From Planctomycetaceae bacterium (lineage in GTDB: Bacteria > Planctomycetota > UBA1135 > GCA-002686595): 64,000 nucleotides of DNA. The stretch's first letter is position 1; every line of letters begins with the position of its first letter. The DNA is taken from assembly GCA_016125265.1 (NCBI GenBank), contig WGMC01000007.1, forward strand, positions 144,609-208,608, read 5' to 3'. A program made the position numbers and the translations under genes. The notes beneath the pieces were generated by a model. That model worked only from the letters and a program-made list of their open reading frames with translations, did not search any database and had not been told where the DNA came from. Below are positions 59,629 to 64,000 of the stretch, one piece after another.

Positions 59629-61044
59629 ATGTTGTCCCTCGGTGTGAATCTCGCGGTCCTGCTCGTTTCGGCCCACCTTCCGGCGACCGCGACCCCGGGG
59701 CCGCTGGAGCCCGGCGCTCAAGGTGGAACCCAGGTCCCCGTCGCCGCCCTGACGCGCCCAGGGGATGGTCGGCCGGTCGCGGGCTTGGGCGCCGCGTTCC
59801 ACGGGGGGCGCCGCGCGGCGCTGCGCGAGCTTCTGGGGGACGGGCTCGTACTCGTGCGAGGACTTCCGACACCGCGCGGCTACGTGCCGTTCCGGCAGGA
59901 CAAGACGTTCTGGTACTTGACGGGCATCGAGAGTCCGGACGCCGCGCTCCTGATGGACAGCAAGAGCGGCGAGGAGATCCTGTTCCTGCCCGAGGCCAAC
60001 GCTGCGCTCGAGTCCTGGGAAGGCGAGTTGTGGGACGTGGGCGACACATGGGTGAAGGAGTTGACGGGATTTCGCGACGTGCGCCCCGCGAGTGAGCTGC
60101 TTGCCGTGTTGGACGAACGGCTGGACGCGGGCTCCACCATTTGGATCTCGACCTATCCGGAGGTGGTGCAAGCCGGCGCAGCGGACCGCTCGCGCCCGTT
60201 CGATGCACAACGGCGCGGCGATCCCCTCGACGGTCGGCCTGCTCGGGCGGACGCGCTGAAGGAGCAACTCGAGCGCCGTTTTGGCGCCAAGGTCGCCGAT
60301 TGCCGCCGTCAGTTGGAAGAGCTGCGCTGGGTGAAACAACCCGCCGAACTCGATGCCCTGCGCCGCGCCAGCGAAAGTGCAGCGCGCGCGATGGTGGACG
60401 CGATTCGCTACACGAAGCCAGGCATGGGCGAGTGGGAGATTGCCGCACGCATGGCATACGTGCACCAACTCGAGGGCGCCAGCGGTCCCGCGTACCTGCC
60501 GATCGTCGGCGCCGGCGCGAACTCGTGCATCCTGCACTACGGTGCCGTGGGACGCCGGATGCAGGAGTCCGAAGTGCTGCTCGTCGACTACGGGCCCGAG
60601 GTGGACGGGTACATCAGCGACGTCACACGCACGTGGCCGGTCGGCAAGACCTTCACGGCGCGGGCCGCGGAGCTCTACGACATCGTGCTGGAAGCCCAAC
60701 TCGCCGGCATCGCGGCGGTGCGAGCAGGTGCGACATTCGCGACGATCGAAACGGCGTGCAACGAAGTCTTCCAGCGCCAGGGCGTGATGAAGTACCGCAT
60801 GCACGGCGTCTGCCACACCGTGGGGCTCGAGGTGCACGACACCAACGTGCGGCGGGGCACGCTGGTGGAGGGCTCCGTGTTCACGGTCGAGCCGGGCCTC
60901 TACGACCGCGAAGCGGGCATTGGGATCCGCATCGAGGACGTGGTGCTCGTGACGGCCGACGGGGTCGAAGTGCTTTCGGCCTCCGTCCCGAAGACGCGGG
61001 CCGAGATCGAGGCCCTGCGGGCCCTGCCGCCAATCCCGCGCTGA
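59629..61044 (+). CDS. Exported M24 metallopeptidase (Xaa-Pro aminopeptidase-like)
   Basis: A 471-residue protein. The N-terminal hydrophobic segment (about residues 4-22) acts as a probable signal peptide, unusual for PepP, which is normally cytoplasmic. The creatinase-like N-domain has 'FRQDKTFWYLTGIESPDA'. The catalytic domain shows the five metal ligands: Asp in 'LLVDYGPEVDGY', Asp in 'ISDVTRTWPVG', His in 'HGVCHTVGLEVHD', Glu in 'FTVEPGLYD' and Glu in 'IGIRIEDVVLV'. It would remove N-terminal residues before proline from peptides in the periplasm. TACGCT lies six bases before the ATG. It is divergent from sfsA. Confidence 0.88.
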   Translation: MLSLGVNLAVLLVSAHLPATATPGPLEPGAQGGTQVPVAALTRPGDGRPVAGLGAAFHGGRRAALRELLGDGLVLVRGLPTPRGYVPFRQDKTFWYLTGIESPDAALLMDSKSGEEILFLPEANAALESWEGELWDVGDTWVKELTGFRDVRPASELLAVLDERLDAGSTIWISTYPEVVQAGAADRSRPFDAQRRGDPLDGRPARADALKEQLERRFGAKVADCRRQLEELRWVKQPAELDALRRASESAARAMVDAIRYTKPGMGEWEIAARMAYVHQLEGASGPAYLPIVGAGANSCILHYGAVGRRMQESEVLLVDYGPEVDGYISDVTRTWPVGKTFTARAAELYDIVLEAQLAGIAAVRAGATFATIETACNEVFQRQGVMKYRMHGVCHTVGLEVHDTNVRRGTLVEGSVFTVEPGLYDREAGIGIRIEDVVLVTADGVEVLSASVPKTRAEIEALRALPPIPR

Positions 61045-61091
61045 CCCCGACGTGGCTTCGGGACCCCCAACCTTGGTACCCTGGCGGAACC

Positions 61092-62202
61092 ATGAGCCGC
61101 CTCGACGATTTCCGCGCCCTCGCCAAAACGACCCAGACTCAGCTCCTTGAGCTGAAGGAGGGTCTTTGACTACCTCCCGAAACGCGCTCGACTGACGGAA
61201 ATCGGAGAGCTTCAGAGCCAAGGCGACTTCTGGAACGACGCCGCCAAGGCACAGAAGATCGTCGCGGAGGCCAAGGCTCTGCGTTCGGCCGTGGATCCCG
61301 TCCAGCGCCTGGAGGCGGCCATCGAGGAGGTGGAGCTCCTCTGCGAGATGGGCGAGGAAGCCGGCGAGAGCGAGGTGCTTGCCGACCTCGAGGCCAAACA
61401 GCCCGAGATCGAGGAACAACTGCGGGCCATCGAGTTGATGGTGATGCTGGGCGGCGCCCACGACACAGCGGGCGCCTACGTGGCGATCAGCGCGGGGGCC
61501 GGCGGCATCGACGCCTGCGATTGGGCCGCCATGTTGATGCGCATGGTCACACGCTGGGCCGAGCGCAAGGGGTTCCGCGTGGACGTGCTGGACCTCTCCG
61601 AGGAGGACGAGGGCGGCATCCGCGGCGCGACCCTCAGCATCCAGGGGGAGTACGCGTTTGGGTACCTGAAGGCCGAGTCCGGTGTGCACCGTTTGGTGCG
61701 CATCAGCCCCTTCGACGCCAACGCGCGCAGGCAGACCTCGTTTGCGTCGCTCGACGTGACGCCGATCCTCGAAGAGGAAGCGGTCGACCTCGACATTCCG
61801 GACTCGGACATCCGCGTGGACACCATGCGCGCCGGTGGCGCGGGCGGTCAGCACGTGAACAAGACCGAGTCCGCGGTGCGCATGACCCACTTGCCCACGG
61901 GCATCGTCGTGCGCTGCCAGAGCGAGCGCAGCCAGCACAAGAACCGCGACATGGCGCTGAAGCTCTTGAAGGCCAAGATCGTGGCCATGAAGGAGGCGCA
62001 GCGGGACGAGGAGATGGCCAAGATCTACGGCGAGAAGGGCGAAGTCGCTTGGGGCAACCAGATCCGCTCCTACGTGATGCACCCGTACCAGATGGTCAAG
62101 GACCACCGCACGAACTTCGAGAAGGGCAACATCTACGCCGTGCTCGAAGGTGACCTGGACGACTTCATGGCCGCCTACCTGCGCAGCCGAGCCGGTTCCT
62201 GA
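61092..62202 (+). CDS. prfB: Peptide chain release factor 2, programmed +1 frameshift
   Basis: RF2, about 369 residues when the frameshift is included. The first frame runs 61092-61169 and ends at an in-frame TGA after 25 codons. A +1 shift at CTTTGAC brings Asp into frame, and reading continues to the stop at 62200-62202. The second part shows the RF2 domains: helical domain 1, '[20 protein letters not shown]', the peptidyl-hydrolysis motif '[19 protein letters not shown]' (GGQ), and '[20 protein letters not shown]'. RF2 recognises UGA and UAA, and the internal UGA lets RF2 level control its own synthesis. It is followed by purH after 34 bases. Confidence 0.96.
61155..61170 (+). promoter_or_regulatory. 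Programmed +1 frameshift site in prfB
   Basis: AAGGAGGGTCTTTGAC: an internal Shine-Dalgarno-like AAGGAGGG, one base, then CTT TGA C. This is the same slippery CTTTGA and stimulator plan as in E. coli prfB. Confidence 0.93.
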
Positions 62203-62236
62203 TCCGGCAGACGACCGAACGATCCCCGATCCTCCG

Positions 62237-63829
62237 ATGGCAAAGATCCAGCGCGCGCTGCTCAGCGTTTCCGACAAAACCGGTTTGGTCGAACTGGCCG
62301 CGGGGTTGGCGGCCCGCGGTGTGGAACTGCTGTCCACGGGCGGCACGTACAAAGCGCTGCGCTCGGCCGGTTTGGCGGTGCGCGAGGTCAGCGAGCACAC
62401 CGGCTTTCCCGAGATGCTGGACGGACGGGTGAAGACGCTGCACCCCAAGATCCACGGAGGTCTCCTGGGTCGGCGTGATCTTCCCGAGCACCGCGCGGCC
62501 ATGGCCGAGCACGGCATCGCTCCCATCGATCTCGTGGTCGTCAATCTCTATCCCTTCGAGGCGACCGTCGCGAAGGCCGGAGTCGCCCGCGAGGAAGCCG
62601 TGGAACAGATCGACATCGGCGGGCCATCGATGATCCGCTCCGCGGCGAAGAACCACGCCCACGTCGCAGTGGTAGTGGACGTGGCGGACTACACCCGTGT
62701 GCTCGACGAGCTGGAGCAACACGACGGCGAGGTGTCCGCGAAGCTGCGCCGCGAACTCGCCCTAAAGGCCTTCCAACGAACTGCCGCCTACGACGCCGCG
62801 ATCGCCGAGTGGCTTTTCGAGGACGAACGGCGAGGTGCGCCCGAAACCGAGCGGTTGCCCGCGACGCTCGTGCTCTCCGGCCGCCGCGTCCGTTCGCTGC
62901 GTTACGGCGAGAACCCGCACCAGAAGGCCGCGCTGTACGTGAGCCACGGAGCACATGGGGACGACTTGGCCGCCGCCCGGGTCCTTGGTGGGAAGGAACT
63001 TTCCTACAACAACTACGTCGATCTGGAGAGCGCGCTGCGCCTGGCGCGCGAGTTCGCGGAACCTTTCGCCTGTGTGATCAAGCACAACAACGCCTGCGGC
63101 GCGGCGACGGCTCCGAACTTGGCCAAGGCCATCGAACGCGCGTGGGCGGGCGACCCGGTGTCGGCCTTCGGCTCCGTGCTCGCGTTCAACCGCGCCGTGG
63201 ACGTGGCCACCGCGGAGTTCCTCGTGGCGGACGGACGATTTGTCGAGGCGATCGCGGCTCCGGGCTTTGCGCCCGCGGCACTCGATGTCCTGACGACGCG
63301 CCCCAAGTGGGGAAAGAACGTGCGGCTCGTGGAGCTCGGAGAACTCAGCGCGCCGCGCGAAGAGGTGCTTGTGCGACCGATCTCGGGCGGCTTCCTGGCG
63401 CAGACCTCCGACGCCGTGGTCGAGTCCGCCGCGGATCTGCGCTGCGTCACCCAGACGGCGCCCACCGCGGCCCAGTCGCGTGCGCTGTTGTTCGCGGCGC
63501 GGCTCGCGAAACACGTCGGTTCCAACGCGATCGTGTTGGCCCAGGCCGATGGTGACGGCGCAGAGGTCGTTGGGGTCGGCGCCGGACAAATGAGTCGTGT
63601 CGATGCGGTACGCATCGCAATGCACAAGGCGGGAGCCCGCGCGCAGGGCTCTGCCCTGGCGTCCGATGCATTCTTCCCGTTCCCCGACGGCGTCGAGCTG
63701 GCCATCGAGGGCGGTGTTGCGGCGATCCTGCAACCGGGCGGCTCGGTCCGCGACAACGCCGTGGTCGAGAGCTGCGACCAGCGCGGCGTGCCGATGGTGT
63801 TCACCGGCGTCCGCCACTTCCGCCATTGA
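62237..63829 (+). CDS. purH: Bifunctional AICAR transformylase/IMP cyclohydrolase
   Basis: A 530-residue enzyme for the last two steps of IMP synthesis. The N-terminal cyclohydrolase domain begins 'IQRALLSVSDKTGLVELAAG', with 'LLSTGGTYKALRSAGL' and 'DGRVKTLHPKIHGGLLGRRD'. The transformylase domain has 'LRYGENPHQKAALYV', 'GKELSYNNYVDLESALRLAR' and 'VIKHNNACGAA', a family Lys-His active-site segment (more often KH.NPCG). The end 'DAFFPFPDGVELAIEGGVAA', 'ILQPGGSVRD' and 'MVFTGVRHFRH' is diagnostic. ATG 62237 is chosen because the N-terminus then aligns with the family. The length is typical. Confidence 0.96.
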   Translation: MAKIQRALLSVSDKTGLVELAAGLAARGVELLSTGGTYKALRSAGLAVREVSEHTGFPEMLDGRVKTLHPKIHGGLLGRRDLPEHRAAMAEHGIAPIDLVVVNLYPFEATVAKAGVAREEAVEQIDIGGPSMIRSAAKNHAHVAVVVDVADYTRVLDELEQHDGEVSAKLRRELALKAFQRTAAYDAAIAEWLFEDERRGAPETERLPATLVLSGRRVRSLRYGENPHQKAALYVSHGAHGDDLAAARVLGGKELSYNNYVDLESALRLAREFAEPFACVIKHNNACGAATAPNLAKAIERAWAGDPVSAFGSVLAFNRAVDVATAEFLVADGRFVEAIAAPGFAPAALDVLTTRPKWGKNVRLVELGELSAPREEVLVRPISGGFLAQTSDAVVESAADLRCVTQTAPTAAQSRALLFAARLAKHVGSNAIVLAQADGDGAEVVGVGAGQMSRVDAVRIAMHKAGARAQGSALASDAFFPFPDGVELAIEGGVAAILQPGGSVRDNAVVESCDQRGVPMVFTGVRHFRH

Positions 63830-63859
63830 TGGGAAAAGTGCGCGGCTCGTCCGCGACTC

Positions 63860-64000
63860 CTAGCCCGGATTATCCACCACGTTTGCGATCGGACGGCCCA
63901 ACCGGCGGCCTTCGGCCGCCTTTCGCCGCCTGGTGGCACTTCGGGGCCGCGGCCGTCCTCGACGACCTGTTCAAGGTCGACTGCGGATGCCACGGCCCCA
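63860..64000. repeat. Dispersed inverted-repeat element (copy 2, truncated by window end)
   Basis: Begins CTAGCCCGGATTATCCACCA and matches the reverse complement of copy 1 (34221-34424) over its whole visible 141 bases, with scattered substitutions. The shared core includes CAACCGGCGGCCTTCGGCCG and TGCGGATGCCACGG. It lies 30 bases after the purH stop. The other end is outside the window. Confidence 0.75.

Noticed and set aside
59575..62544. A 989-codon minus-strand frame over the M24 peptidase, prfB and purH
   Set aside because: The plus-strand genes are unmistakable housekeeping genes; the antisense product is His/Arg-rich without motifs.
63841..63859. Shared CGGCTCGT...GACTC sequence left of both repeat copies as part of the element
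   Set aside because: The copies are in opposite orientation, so the shared flank adjoins different ends. It is more likely chance or target preference.

Overview
The window is a GC-rich chromosome segment from a Gram-negative bacterium with an outer membrane. It carries TonB-dependent uptake, beta-barrels ending in aromatic residues, lipoboxes and multihaem cytochromes. The large secreted carboxypeptidase-regulatory-like proteins, the System II (ResB/CcsA) cytochrome c maturation and the style of the exported proteins suggest Planctomycetota. That is an inference from gene content and not a proven placement. No rRNA, tRNA or CRISPR array was recognised.

Layout. 0-9 kb: three related carboxypeptidase-regulatory-like surface proteins, an outer-membrane barrel and a beta-helix-type secreted protein. 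9.4-11.5 kb: a DUF1579 protein and an MFS transporter. 11.7-24.3 kb: one tightly packed 12-gene iron-uptake operon. It encodes a TonB-dependent siderophore receptor, binding protein, two FecCD permeases, an ATPase, an unknown 407-residue protein with a 2-oxoglutarate/Fe(II)-oxygenase-like HxD...H...R pattern, and a TonB energiser of the Vibrio TonB2 type (DUF3450-like, TtpC-like, ExbB, ExbD, TonB, TPR). 24-30 kb: a glycosyltransferase, an ArsR/AHSA1 pair, a RedB-like protein with a hybrid histidine kinase, and deoB. 30.5-39.6 kb: an accessory stretch lying between deoB and deoA. It holds an XRE/membrane-protein pair with a clear operator, a lactonase-like pseudogene, two acetyltransferases, a small lipoprotein, a dispersed inverted-repeat element, a TIR-domain protein with a propeller-like tail, and an alpha/beta hydrolase with a lipoprotein.

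39.8-42.9 kb: deoA and two cell-surface polysaccharide genes. 43.2-58.1 kb: a lipoprotein, the cytochrome c maturation genes resB and ccsA, a DUF2959 lipoprotein, and then what looks like a complete trans-envelope electron conduit. The conduit consists of a membrane FeS/FAD/cytochrome-b-like oxidoreductase, a 23-CXXCH cytochrome, an outer-membrane barrel, a 7-CXXCH cytochrome and an 11-CXXCH lipoprotein-like cytochrome. The three cytochromes carry 41 CXXCH sites in total. 58-63.8 kb: housekeeping genes, namely a HAD phosphatase, sfsA, an M24 aminopeptidase, prfB with a programmed +1 frameshift, and purH. The window ends inside a second copy of the dispersed repeat.

How the parts fit. resB and ccsA probably make the haem attachments that the downstream multihaem cytochromes need. 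The iron operon would supply the iron. deoB and deoA belong to one deoxyribonucleoside salvage pathway although they are 9.5 kb apart. Several genes start 6-7 bases after a -10-like hexamer, which hints at leaderless transcripts. Many genes end in a strong stem-loop at or just after the stop codon.
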